Origin: Microbacterium lemovicicum
GTDB taxonomy: Bacteria; Actinomycetota; Actinomycetes; Actinomycetales; Microbacteriaceae
Assembly: GCF_003991875.1 (NCBI RefSeq)
Contig: NZ_CP031423.1
Span: 372,001-436,000 of the forward strand
Length of the DNA: 64,000 bases
Reading direction: 5' to 3'
The notes under the pieces: generated by a model
The model's database searches: none
The model's input: only the letters and a program-made list of their open reading frames with translations
Told to the model about the DNA's origin: nothing
Program-made: the position numbers and the translations under genes
Shown here: positions 19,422 to 27,143 of the stretch, piece after piece
Layout of the letters: each line of letters starts with the position of its first letter
Position numbering within the stretch: position 1 is the stretch's first letter

Positions 19422-21053
19422 ATGAGCGACGAGTCGGCGCCGGGTGCGGCATCCGCAGGACGGTACGACTGGAGGTCGCGGTACGACGCCGCCCGTGCGC
19501 GCGGCACGGCGCTGGATCCGCGGAGCGAGCCGATCCGCGGCATCCGTCCCTATCCGACGTCCTACGACGCTGAGCGTCTCCTGGTGACGACGGCGGACGA
19601 CGTGGCGCAGCTGCGCGCGGTGCTGGCCCTGCTGGAGCAGGCGGCCGCCGACTTCGGGTGGGCCGTCGAGCTGGAGAACCTCGACGGGACGGCCGTCGAG
19701 ATCCCCGTCGCGGTCGAGCGCACGCGGAGGGCGCGTGACGCGTTCGCGCTGCCGACCATCCATCGCGTCCGCATCCTTCCCGCGCCGCCGAGCGAGGCGC
19801 TCACCGGACCCGTGCCGCCCATCGACGCGTGGCGCCTGCTGCAGCGGGCGCGGGTGCGCAACGGCGGGCAGGCACCCGAGGGCGTGGGGCTCGACCACGT
19901 GCTGGACATCGACCCGTTCGCGCGCACGAATCCCTTCGCCCGCACCAATCCCTTCGCCCGCACCAATCCCTTCGCGCGGACCAATGCGCCCGGGGCGGAC
20001 AGCTACGCCGACGCGGGGAGCGGAGGGCGCCAGGTCGCGTCGTACATCGGGCCTGCACCCCGGCGGACGACCACTCCCGCGGAAGGCGGCCGGCGGCCGG
20101 TGGTCGCGATCCTCGACACGGGATGCGGCGAGCACCCGTGGCTGACGCGGGACATCGTGACCTGCGACGCGGTCGTCGACGGCAGGGCCGTGGGGATCGT
20201 CGACGCCGCCACCGATCCCGAGCTGCACGGCGACGTCGCGGGCCCCTTCGACGGCGAGCTGGACGAGGCGTCCGGTCACGGGACCTTCATCGCCGGCATC
20301 GTCAGGCAGCTGTGCCCGGACGCCGACCTCCTCGCGGTGCGGGTCGCCGACAGTCAGGGGACGGTCCTCGAAGGCGACTTCATGTACGCCATCCGGTCGC
20401 TCGTGAAGGGGATGTCGCTGCCCGGTGAGCTCGGAGGGCGGCAGATCGACGTGCTGAACCTCTCGCTGAGCTACTACCACGAGACGCCCGAGGACGATCT
20501 GTTCGACCGCACGCTCAGCCGGCTGCTCGTCGCCGCGCGCCGACGGGGGTGCGCCGTCGTCTGCTCCGCCGGCAACGACGCGACCGACCGGCCGACCTTC
20601 CCGGCCGCGCTGTGGGCGTGGCCGGGCGCGGACTACGTGGTGGAAGACCCCGCCGACGCGGCACCGCACGTGGCGATCGGCGCCGTCAACCCCAACGGGA
20701 CGATGGCGCTGTTCAGCAATCTCGGACCCTGGGTCGGCGCCTTCGCCCCCGGCGCGGCGGTGGTGAGCACGATGCCCCCGTTCAACGGGGGCGTGCAGCC
20801 GGGGAGCCGCGACGACCGCCACGGACTGCGGCGCGAGACCATCGACCCCGACGACTACTCGGGCGGATTCGCCCAGTGGAGCGGCACGTCGTTCGCCGCG
20901 CCCTACGTCGCCGGGATGCTGGCGCAGGCCCTCGTCGCGCCGCTCGCGGCGGGCGCGGCCGCAGTGGCGGACGCCGATCGCTGCGCGGCTCTGCGGGCGG
21001 CGCTGGACGAGGTGCGGACGGTGCTGGCGGCACGCGGTCCGCGGCCGGTCTGA
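19422..21053 (+). CDS. Cytosolic subtilisin-like (S8) serine protease with PFARTN repeats
   Basis: A 543-aa S8 peptidase. The catalytic triad is intact: Asp232 in VVAILDTGCGEHPW, His286 in GHGTFIAGIV, Ser490 in GTSFAAPYVAGML; Asn385 in CSAGNDATDRP is the oxyanion residue. Residues 1-160 form a separate N-terminal domain of unknown fold, and residues 165-188 are four exact PFARTN hexapeptides, just before the catalytic domain. Unlike secreted subtilases, the N-terminus (MSDESAPGAASAGRYDWRSR) has no signal peptide and no membrane segment follows, so it should act in the cytosol. GAGGGG lies 8 nt before ATG 19422. It is the third gene of the sigma-partner-S8-CHAT cassette. Confidence 0.9.
   Translation: MSDESAPGAASAGRYDWRSRYDAARARGTALDPRSEPIRGIRPYPTSYDAERLLVTTADDVAQLRAVLALLEQAAADFGWAVELENLDGTAVEIPVAVERTRRARDAFALPTIHRVRILPAPPSEALTGPVPPIDAWRLLQRARVRNGGQAPEGVGLDHVLDIDPFARTNPFARTNPFARTNPFARTNAPGADSYADAGSGGRQVASYIGPAPRRTTTPAEGGRRPVVAILDTGCGEHPWLTRDIVTCDAVVDGRAVGIVDAATDPELHGDVAGPFDGELDEASGHGTFIAGIVRQLCPDADLLAVRVADSQGTVLEGDFMYAIRSLVKGMSLPGELGGRQIDVLNLSLSYYHETPEDDLFDRTLSRLLVAARRRGCAVVCSAGNDATDRPTFPAALWAWPGADYVVEDPADAAPHVAIGAVNPNGTMALFSNLGPWVGAFAPGAAVVSTMPPFNGGVQPGSRDDRHGLRRETIDPDDYSGGFAQWSGTSFAAPYVAGMLAQALVAPLAAGAAAVADADRCAALRAALDEVRTVLAARGPRPV
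19914..19985 (+). repeat. Tandem 18-bp repeat encoding (PFARTN)x4
   Basis: Four consecutive 18-bp units encode PFARTN, residues 165-188 of the S8 protease, between its N-terminal domain and catalytic core. Units differ at a few third positions (ACG/ACC, GCC/GCG, CCG/CCC), so the peptide is better conserved than the DNA, which points to selection on the peptide rather than a fresh duplication. Confidence 0.85.
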
Positions 21054-21102
21054 CCGGAGGATCGCCCTCGCCCCGCTCACCGGGGCGGGCCATCATGGAG
21101 CC

Positions 21103-23559
21103 ATGACGACGACGGCGGGCGAGCTGCACCAGGCCGCCGTCGTCGCGGCGAACCGCGGGGAGTACGGCGCGGCCCGCCGCCTGCTCGATCGCGCGGAGAG
21201 ACGGGCGGCCGATCCCGATCTCATCGCGCGCATCCTCGGGACCCGCGCGTTCGTCGTGGCGCGGTCGGGCGACGTCGCGCGGGGCGAGGAGATCTGCCTC
21301 CAGGCGCTGGCCGTCGAGGGCATCGGGGCAGAGACGTTCGCCGTGCTCGCCGGTCAGATGGGCTCGCTCGCCGAACACGCGGGGCACCTCGGCGACGCCG
21401 AGCGATGGCTGACGCGCGGCATCGACGCGCTCGAGGGCGAGTCGAAGGAGCTCGCGAACCTCGTCGTCAACCGCAGCCTGGTGCGCATGCAGCGCCGTCA
21501 GCTCGAGGCGGCGTCGCGCGACGCACAGCACGCGACGCGCCTCCTCGGCGCGGTGGGCGACGCCGCGGATGAGGCGCAGGCCGTGCACAACGAGGGCTAC
21601 ATCGCCCTCCTGCGCGGAGAGCTCGTGCGGGCGATGCACCTCATGGCCCGCGCGCGGCCGGCACTCGAGGAGATGTCGCCGGTCGCGGCCGGCATCAGCG
21701 ATGTCGACCGCGCGGAGGTGCTGCGCGACGCCGGCCTCGTCACGGAGGCGGAGCGGCTGCTGGCCCGGGCGGCCGATCTGTTCGGCGCCCACCGGATGCC
21801 GCATGACCGCGCACAGGCGGAGTTCAACCTGGCCCGCTCCCTCCTCACCCACGACGCCACCGCGGCGGGGGAGCGCGCGGCCGCGGCCCGTCGCCGCTTC
21901 CGGCGGCAGGGCAACGAGACGTGGGCCCTGCGCGCGGAATCGATCGAGATGCGCGCGGCGTTCCTGTCGGCGCGCCCGGACGGACGCGGCCGGCGGGGCG
22001 TGCCCCAGGCGAACGCGGTGGACGCGGTGGCCTCGGCGCTCGATGCCGCCGGCTACCGCAACGATGCGGCCGGGCTCCGACTGTCGGCGGCGCTGTGGCG
22101 CGCCCGTTCGGGGGTGCCCGACGCCACACCGGCCCGCAGCGCGCCGACGGCCTCACTCGACGTCCGTCTGCTGGCGCACGAGGTGCGGGCCGCCCGGGCC
22201 GCATCGCGCGGGCGCCGCGGCGAGGCGCTCCGTCACGCGGCGTCCGGCTTGGAGGCGCTCGCCGCCTGGAGGCGCGACTTCGGCAGCCTCGACCTGCAGA
22301 CGTCGACGGCGATGCACGGCACGGGGCTGATGTGGTCGGGTCTCGCCGGCGCGGTCGAGTCCGGCCGCCCCGACGTCGTCTTCGCATGGTCTGAGCGCGC
22401 ACGCCATTACAGCCTGCAGGTCGTGCCGTTGCGGCCGCCGCCCGACCCTGCGGTGGCCGACGAGCTGGCCGAGCTGCGGATGCTGCGCGGCGATGCGGGG
22501 GACGCTCGACTCGGCGCCCGGGTCGCGGAGCTGGAGGCGGCCGCACGCCAGCGGCAGTGGGCCGGGACAGCTTCGTCGGCGGTCGAGGAGCGCGTGTCGC
22601 TCGACCAGATGAGCGGCGCGCTCGACGACGACACCGCGTACATCGGCTACGTCCTGACGGAGCACCGCCTCGTCGCGCTGGTCGCGACGCGCGGCGCGGC
22701 GACGATCGTCCCGCTCCCCGAGTGGTCCTCCGCCCCGCCCCTTCTCGCGGGGCTCCGCGCCGACGTCGACATGGCAGCGTCCGTGCGGACCGGACCGATG
22801 GCGGCCGTCGTGCGCATCGCCCTGGACGACCGGCTGAAGCGGCTCTCCGCCGTCCTCCTCCGCGACCCGCTCCGCGTGGCCGGCCATCGCCGTCTGGTGC
22901 TCACGGCACCGGGGGCACTGTCGGGCATGCCCTGGAGCCTGCTCCCCGGCATGCGGGGCCGCACCTTCACGCTGGCCGGGTCGGCATCGCGGTGGCTCCG
23001 GCGTCGCGCGCCCATCGAACCGCCCCGCGAGGTCGGTCTGGTGGTCGGACCGCGGGTGGCTCGCGGACAGGAGGAGGTGGATGCCGCGGCATCCACCTGG
23101 TCGGCTGCACGCACGCTCTCGGGGCCCGCCGCGACCGTCGACGCCGTCGCCGATCTGGCCTCGACGGTCGATCTGCTCCACATCGCCGCGCACGGCCGCC
23201 ACGCCGTCGACAACCCGCTCTTCTCCGGACTCGACCTCGCCGACGGCGCCCTCTTCGGGTACGACATCGACCGGATGCCGCGACTGCCCGCCACGGTGGT
23301 GCTCTCGGCGTGCGAGGTGGGGCGCTCGTCGGTGCGCTGGGGCGAGGAGGCGGTCGGCATGACGCGGATCTGGCTGCACGCCGGCACCCGCACGGTCATC
23401 GCGGCGCCGGTGGTCGTCGCCGACGACGTCGCGTGCGAGCTGCTGGGCGCGATGCACGCCGGGCTCAGCGCCGGCCTGCCACCCGCGGAGGCGCTGGCTG
23501 CGGCATCCGCCGACACCGGAATCGTCGCTCCGTTCCAGAGCCACGGCGCGGGCTTCTGA
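21103..23559 (+). CDS. TPR-CHAT protease (caspase-fold) of the sigma-factor cassette
   Basis: An 818-aa protein with an N-terminal tetratricopeptide-like helical array (residues ~1-300; helix pairs such as AAVVAANRGEYGAARRLLDR and LAEHAGHLGDAERWLTRGID) and a C-terminal CHAT domain (~500-818). The clan CD dyad is present: His697 in LLHIAAHGRH and Cys737 in VVLSACEVGRSSVRWGEE, with the usual GEEAVGMTRIWLHAGTRTVIA after it. CHAT domains are caspase/separase relatives acting as proteases or scaffolds; TPRs usually bind a partner or trigger. No signal peptide. A CATCAT hexamer 6 nt before ATG 21103 could give it its own leaderless start, but the 49-nt gap also fits an operon. The catalytic residues suggest an active protease. 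Confidence 0.9.
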   Translation: MTTTAGELHQAAVVAANRGEYGAARRLLDRAERRAADPDLIARILGTRAFVVARSGDVARGEEICLQALAVEGIGAETFAVLAGQMGSLAEHAGHLGDAERWLTRGIDALEGESKELANLVVNRSLVRMQRRQLEAASRDAQHATRLLGAVGDAADEAQAVHNEGYIALLRGELVRAMHLMARARPALEEMSPVAAGISDVDRAEVLRDAGLVTEAERLLARAADLFGAHRMPHDRAQAEFNLARSLLTHDATAAGERAAAARRRFRRQGNETWALRAESIEMRAAFLSARPDGRGRRGVPQANAVDAVASALDAAGYRNDAAGLRLSAALWRARSGVPDATPARSAPTASLDVRLLAHEVRAARAASRGRRGEALRHAASGLEALAAWRRDFGSLDLQTSTAMHGTGLMWSGLAGAVESGRPDVVFAWSERARHYSLQVVPLRPPPDPAVADELAELRMLRGDAGDARLGARVAELEAAARQRQWAGTASSAVEERVSLDQMSGALDDDTAYIGYVLTEHRLVALVATRGAATIVPLPEWSSAPPLLAGLRADVDMAASVRTGPMAAVVRIALDDRLKRLSAVLLRDPLRVAGHRRLVLTAPGALSGMPWSLLPGMRGRTFTLAGSASRWLRRRAPIEPPREVGLVVGPRVARGQEEVDAAASTWSAARTLSGPAATVDAVADLASTVDLLHIAAHGRHAVDNPLFSGLDLADGALFGYDIDRMPRLPATVVLSACEVGRSSVRWGEEAVGMTRIWLHAGTRTVIAAPVVVADDVACELLGAMHAGLSAGLPPAEALAAASADTGIVAPFQSHGAGF
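23075..23098. repeat. 24-bp perfect palindrome inside the CHAT gene
   Basis: The 16-bp palindrome GGATGCCGCGGCATCC (23079-23094) is extended by AGGT on the left and ACCT on the right to a perfect 24-bp dyad, encoding part of EEVDAAAST. The 16-mer recurs at 43480 and 43871 and, interrupted, in the hairpin at 58923. Confidence 0.75.
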
Positions 23560-23571
23560 CCGGCGAGATCC

Positions 23572-24342
23572 TCAGCGGGAGGAGTTCGCGGTGCGGCCCC
23601 GCACGATGCCGATGAACGTCTCGACCTCGGGGGTCGTGCGCTGCGCCGGCCAGGCGAGCGCCACCGCCGAGACCGGCCCGTCACGGAGGGGACGGTGCGC
23701 GACGTCCTTGCGGGCGTGGAGCCGGGCGATCGACATCGGCACGACGAGGATGCCCACGCCGGCCGCGACGGTGGCGACGGCCGCCTCCGTGTCGAGCGGA
23801 GCGCCCGGCGCGGCGGCGAGGGTGCCGGGGATGTCGGCGGCGAGCACGTCGTCGACGGGCACGAGCAGCACCTCGCCGACCAGGTCGTCGATGCCGAGAT
23901 CGTCCGCGACCGTGAGGGCCGAGTCGGCGGCGACGACGACCACCGGGATCTCCTCGTAGAGGGCGATGCGATGCACGTCGTCGGCCTCGAGCGGCAGGCG
24001 CACGATCGCGGCGTCGACCGCGTCGCCGCGGAGCGCGTCGAGCTGCGCGTCCACCGTCAGCGGCACGAGCTCGAGCGGTACGTGCGGCACGCGGTCACGC
24101 CACAGTGAGATCCACTTCCCCGGCGTGGCACCGGGGACGAACCCGAGTCGGAAGACGGATGCCACGGCCTCCGGCACCGGACGGACGTCCGTGTCGGGCG
24201 CAGGCGTGGTCACGCGAGCGGGCCGGGCCTTCGCCGCGCGCTGGGGCGAGCCGCCGGCCGGACCGCGGCGGACCGCAGGCTTCCGGCCGCCCTTGGGGCC
24301 GCCGCTCCTGCCGCCGCCTTTCGCCCCGCCGCCTTTCGCCAC
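23572..24342 (-). CDS. LysR-type substrate-binding-domain protein without DNA-binding domain
   Basis: A 256-aa protein starting at GTG 24342, set by AGCGTA on the plus strand (TACGCT on the minus, 24349-24354) 6 nt upstream. Residues ~60-256 resemble the effector-binding domain of LysR regulators: FRLGFVPGATPGKWISLWRD, VDAAIVRLPLEADDVHRIAL, VAAGVGILVVPMSIARLHAR. The usual N-terminal helix-turn-helix is missing. In its place is a Gly/Lys/Arg-rich stretch (AKGGGAKGGGRSGGPKGGRK) that could bind nucleic acid nonspecifically. It ends 12 nt after the CHAT stop, tail to tail. Its relation to the cassette is unclear. Confidence 0.72.
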   Translation of the reverse strand: MAKGGGAKGGGRSGGPKGGRKPAVRRGPAGGSPQRAAKARPARVTTPAPDTDVRPVPEAVASVFRLGFVPGATPGKWISLWRDRVPHVPLELVPLTVDAQLDALRGDAVDAAIVRLPLEADDVHRIALYEEIPVVVVAADSALTVADDLGIDDLVGEVLLVPVDDVLAADIPGTLAAAPGAPLDTEAAVATVAAGVGILVVPMSIARLHARKDVAHRPLRDGPVSAVALAWPAQRTTPEVETFIGIVRGRTANSSR

Positions 24343-24348
24343 GGTGTC

Positions 24349-24369
24349 AGCGTAGCCGGGCGCTAGTGT
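24349..24369. promoter_or_regulatory. Back-to-back -10 elements of a divergent leaderless pair
   Basis: AGCGTA at 24349-24354 reads TACGCT on the minus strand, 6 nt before GTG 24342. TAGTGT at 24364-24369 lies 6 nt before ATG 24376 on the plus strand. Only 33 nt separate the two start codons, so each -35 region must lie in or beyond the other gene's start. Confidence 0.5.
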
Positions 24370-24375
24370 TCGCTC

Positions 24376-24774
24376 ATGATCGCCATCATCGCCACGGTGT
24401 TCGCCGCCCTCGCCGCCCTCCTCCACGTCGCCATCTTCGCGATGGAGAGCGTGCTGTGGACGCGGCCCGCCATCTGGCACCGGTTCGGCGTCGCCGACCA
24501 GGCCGACGCGGACACGACGAAGCCGATGGCGTACAACCAGGGCTTCTACAACCTGTTCCTGGCGATCGGCACGTTCATCGGGATCTTCCTGCTGTGGGCC
24601 GGTCCCGCCGACGGTGCCGCGGCGATCGCCGGACGCACGCTCCTGCTCTTCTCGCTCGGGTCGATGGTCGCCGCCGCGCTCGTGCTGACGACGTCCGGCG
24701 CGAAGTACCTGCGCCCGGCGCTCACCCAGGGCACGCTGCCGCTCATCGGCTTCGTGCTGCTGCTGTTCGTCTGA
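24376..24774 (+). CDS. DUF1304 membrane protein
   Basis: A 132-aa membrane protein with four predicted helices. The N-terminal helix ends ALLHVAIFAMESVLW, followed by the cytosolic MAYNQGFYNLFLAIG segment, which is the hallmark of DUF1304 (YqjF-like) proteins; the last helix is LPLIGFVLLLFV. Function is unknown for the family. ATG 24376 is supported by TAGTGT 6 nt upstream. It is divergent from the LysR-domain gene and convergent with the aminotransferase gene 25 nt downstream. Confidence 0.85.
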   Translation: MIAIIATVFAALAALLHVAIFAMESVLWTRPAIWHRFGVADQADADTTKPMAYNQGFYNLFLAIGTFIGIFLLWAGPADGAAAIAGRTLLLFSLGSMVAAALVLTTSGAKYLRPALTQGTLPLIGFVLLLFV

Positions 24775-24799
24775 TCGGGGACGGTCGCCCTCGCAGGCT

Positions 24800-25996
24800 T
24801 CATGCTCGGGATGCGGCGACCTGCCGTTTGCCCACATGGGCAGCCAGGGCAGCGCCCATGCGCGTGATCGCCTCGCGCAGAAGGGGGCGGGGCAGCGCGA
24901 AGACGAATCGGGTGTGGCCGATCCCCGCCGCGCCGCACGCCGCGCCGTCTGTCATCGCCACCGCGGCGTGGTCGCGGAACCACTCGGCGACATCTCCGTC
25001 GAGTTCGTAGGCGCGGAAGTCGATGAGGGCGATGTACGTCCCTTCGGGGAGGGTCATCCTCGCGAGGGGTAGGTGCTCCGCCACGAGCTCGGCGAGTAGT
25101 CGGCGGTTGCCGTCCAGGTACTCCACGACGGTGTCCAGCCACCGCCCGCCCGCCGAGTACGCCGCGGTATTGGCCAGCACGCCCAGAGTGGCCGTCCCGT
25201 GCCCGGCCCAGAATCCGAACGACTCCCAGGCCTCCGCATCCGCGTCGTTGGACAGGATCACCTGTGCGCACTTGAGTCCCGCCAGGTTCCACGCCTTCGA
25301 CGCGGATGCCGCCGTGAGCGTGTGGGAGGCCGCGGCGTCCGACACTGATGCATAGGGCACGTGTGCGGCGGGGTGGTAGACCACCGGTGCATGGATCTCG
25401 TCTGAGAAGACGCGACCCGTCTTCGCGGCGACGACGTCACAGACGGCGAGCAGCTCGTCGCGAGTGAAGACCGTCCCGAGGGGATTGTGGGGGTTGCAGA
25501 GCACGAGGAGACCCCCGCCGGCGTCGAAGGCGCGCCCGATGCCCTCGAGGTCCATGACCATGCGTCCGTCCGACTCGACGCTGGGCACTTCGATGACCTC
25601 GCGCCCGAGCATCGGCGGAACCATCAGGAAGGGCATGTAGGCCGGGGTTGGAACGATCACCGCCGACCCGGGCTCGGTGAACCGCTCGATGGCGAGCTCG
25701 AACGCTGCGATGACGTCGGGCATATGGTGCACACGTTCAGGTGGCACCGTCCAGCCGTAGTTGTCCGAATACCACCCAGCGGTGGCGGCCGACAGATCCG
25801 CGGCGAGCTGCGGAGGAAGGTAGCCCGTGACCCCGCGGTCCACCGCGGACTTCAGAGCGCCGCTGATCGCCGGCGCGAGGCCGAAGTCCATCTCCGCCAC
25901 GAAGGCGCCGATGGTCTCGGGGAACATCGTCCATTTGACGCTGCCGTTCAGGCGCAGCTCCGCCTCGGTGATGCCGTCGAAGTCGATCTGGGTCAC
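24800..25996 (-). CDS. PatB/MalY-type PLP C-S lyase / aminotransferase
   Basis: A 398-aa fold-type I PLP enzyme. The PLP lysine is in LTAASASKAWNLAGLKCA; LCNPHNPLGTVFTRDEL and VFSDEIHAPVVY are the cofactor-binding motifs typical of the MalY/PatB group, which cleave C-S bonds (cystathionine beta-lyase activity) or transaminate. GTG 25996 is preceded by GGAAGGAA. It lies 40 nt after the YheO-type regulator gene on the same strand, so the two probably form an operon divergent from the peptide importer. A role in breaking down an imported sulfur amino acid conjugate is possible but inferred. Confidence 0.86.
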   Translation of the reverse strand: MTQIDFDGITEAELRLNGSVKWTMFPETIGAFVAEMDFGLAPAISGALKSAVDRGVTGYLPPQLAADLSAATAGWYSDNYGWTVPPERVHHMPDVIAAFELAIERFTEPGSAVIVPTPAYMPFLMVPPMLGREVIEVPSVESDGRMVMDLEGIGRAFDAGGGLLVLCNPHNPLGTVFTRDELLAVCDVVAAKTGRVFSDEIHAPVVYHPAAHVPYASVSDAAASHTLTAASASKAWNLAGLKCAQVILSNDADAEAWESFGFWAGHGTATLGVLANTAAYSAGGRWLDTVVEYLDGNRRLLAELVAEHLPLARMTLPEGTYIALIDFRAYELDGDVAEWFRDHAAVAMTDGAACGAAGIGHTRFVFALPRPLLREAITRMGAALAAHVGKRQVAASRA

Positions 25997-26036
25997 GGGG
26001 TTCCTTCCTGGTGGCGCGGGTCGTTGATCGGTGGAG

Positions 26037-26789
26037 TCACTTCTCGACAGCGGTCGCGGGTTCCCCCGCGCTGGCGAGCTCGTTCAGGTAGTTGTAGATC
26101 GTGAATCGACTGACCTCCAGTGATTCGGCGATCATCTCGACCGCCTCGCGAAGCAGGAAGAGACCGCGGGCTTTGAGCTCTGCCACGACCTGAAGCTTGT
26201 GCTCCTTCTTCATCTGCCCCACGGGGATGCCGACACCGGTGACTGCCTGATGAATCAGGTAGGACGCGAGTTCGTCCACGTCTTTGACGAACATCTCCTT
26301 GGTCTCGGCGACGGCGGGAAGCGCGACCGGGCGATCGCCCTCCTTGACACCCGCCACGGACACCATCACATCGGCGATCTGCTTGATGGCCATCCACGCT
26401 GAGATGTCCGTGTTGATGCACAGGGCTGCGACCGGATTTCCCGCGACGTCGCGGATGATCATGGTCGACGAGCGCATCCGTCGTCCGTCGGACAGGACTG
26501 TTTCGTATCCCAGATCGTGTTCGGTGAACCCCTGCACCGCCTGCTGCAGCAGAAGATCGGTGGCGGGATCGCCATGCCGTCGTCCGGTGACATCCCCGAA
26601 CACCGCGACGATGGAGTTCGGAAGCAGGCTCAGGTCGTGGAGAACGACTTCGCTCGACGTCGGCAGTGCCCGGCCGATGGGCTCCACCAGCCGGGCGAAC
26701 ACGGTGATCAGGCGTTCCCCGTCGAGTGTCCGGCGAGGGGCGGCCGCGGCGGTGAACTCGTCGTCGAGTGCACGGCGTACGTCTGGCAT
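26037..26789 (-). CDS. YheO/DauR-type transcriptional regulator (PAS-like + HTH)
   Basis: A 250-aa regulator. Residues ~30-150 are the YheO PAS-like domain (EVVLHDLSLLPNSIVAVFGD, then SSTMIIRDVAGNPVAALCIN), and the C-terminus has a helix-turn-helix (ELKARGLFLLREAVEMIAES, then LEVSRFTIYNYLNEL). This family includes DauR, which controls D-amino acid catabolism; the ligand here is unknown. The start at 26789 is set by AGGAG 6 nt upstream; an in-frame ATG at 26819 lacks this. It is divergent from the ABC importer operon and upstream of the PLP enzyme on its own strand, so it likely controls both. Confidence 0.85.
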   Translation of the reverse strand: MPDVRRALDDEFTAAAAPRRTLDGERLITVFARLVEPIGRALPTSSEVVLHDLSLLPNSIVAVFGDVTGRRHGDPATDLLLQQAVQGFTEHDLGYETVLSDGRRMRSSTMIIRDVAGNPVAALCINTDISAWMAIKQIADVMVSVAGVKEGDRPVALPAVAETKEMFVKDVDELASYLIHQAVTGVGIPVGQMKKEHKLQVVAELKARGLFLLREAVEMIAESLEVSRFTIYNYLNELASAGEPATAVEK

Positions 26790-27143
26790 GTCGATCTCCT
26801 GATCCTGTCGGGGCGTCACGCTCCGACCTTCTCAACATAGCGTTGCACACTCTGTGACGGCTTAGAGAGTGCCGCTCTTCACCAGGTTTGGAGGCTATTG
26901 CGCGTCTCTCCATTTATAACCCTGATCAAGCTGGAATAAAGTGGCCGCACAAGAAAGTCTTCGGCACCGCGAGTTCTCTCCACGAGTTGTTGCGTGCTTG
27001 TAACGCCTGTGTAAAAGGGTCTTCCGCAGTAGCGGTTCTCGCTGGCGATCGTGCCTATCTTGAACACGTTGTTGAAATTCGACTTGACGACCGCTCATTC
27101 TTCCTTCGTCCACTGCATCGACGATCCCACCCGGAGAGAACGC
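26790..27143. other. Divergent, relatively AT-rich intergenic control region
   Basis: This 354-bp stretch carries no convincing gene and is clearly less GC-rich than its surroundings. For the minus strand, TATAAA (26913-26918 on the plus strand as TTTATA) is a good -10 for the regulator, implying a ~120-nt leader. For the plus strand, TTGCGT (26990-26995) with TAAAAG (27012-27017), spacing 16, is a weak promoter candidate for the importer operon. No clear operator palindrome was found. Confidence 0.5.

Noticed and set aside
18300..23559. Type III-E CRISPR (Craspase) locus
   Set aside because: No gRAMP/Cas7-11, no CRISPR array and no Csx30/Csx31-like sequence; only the CHAT-plus-sigma logic is shared.
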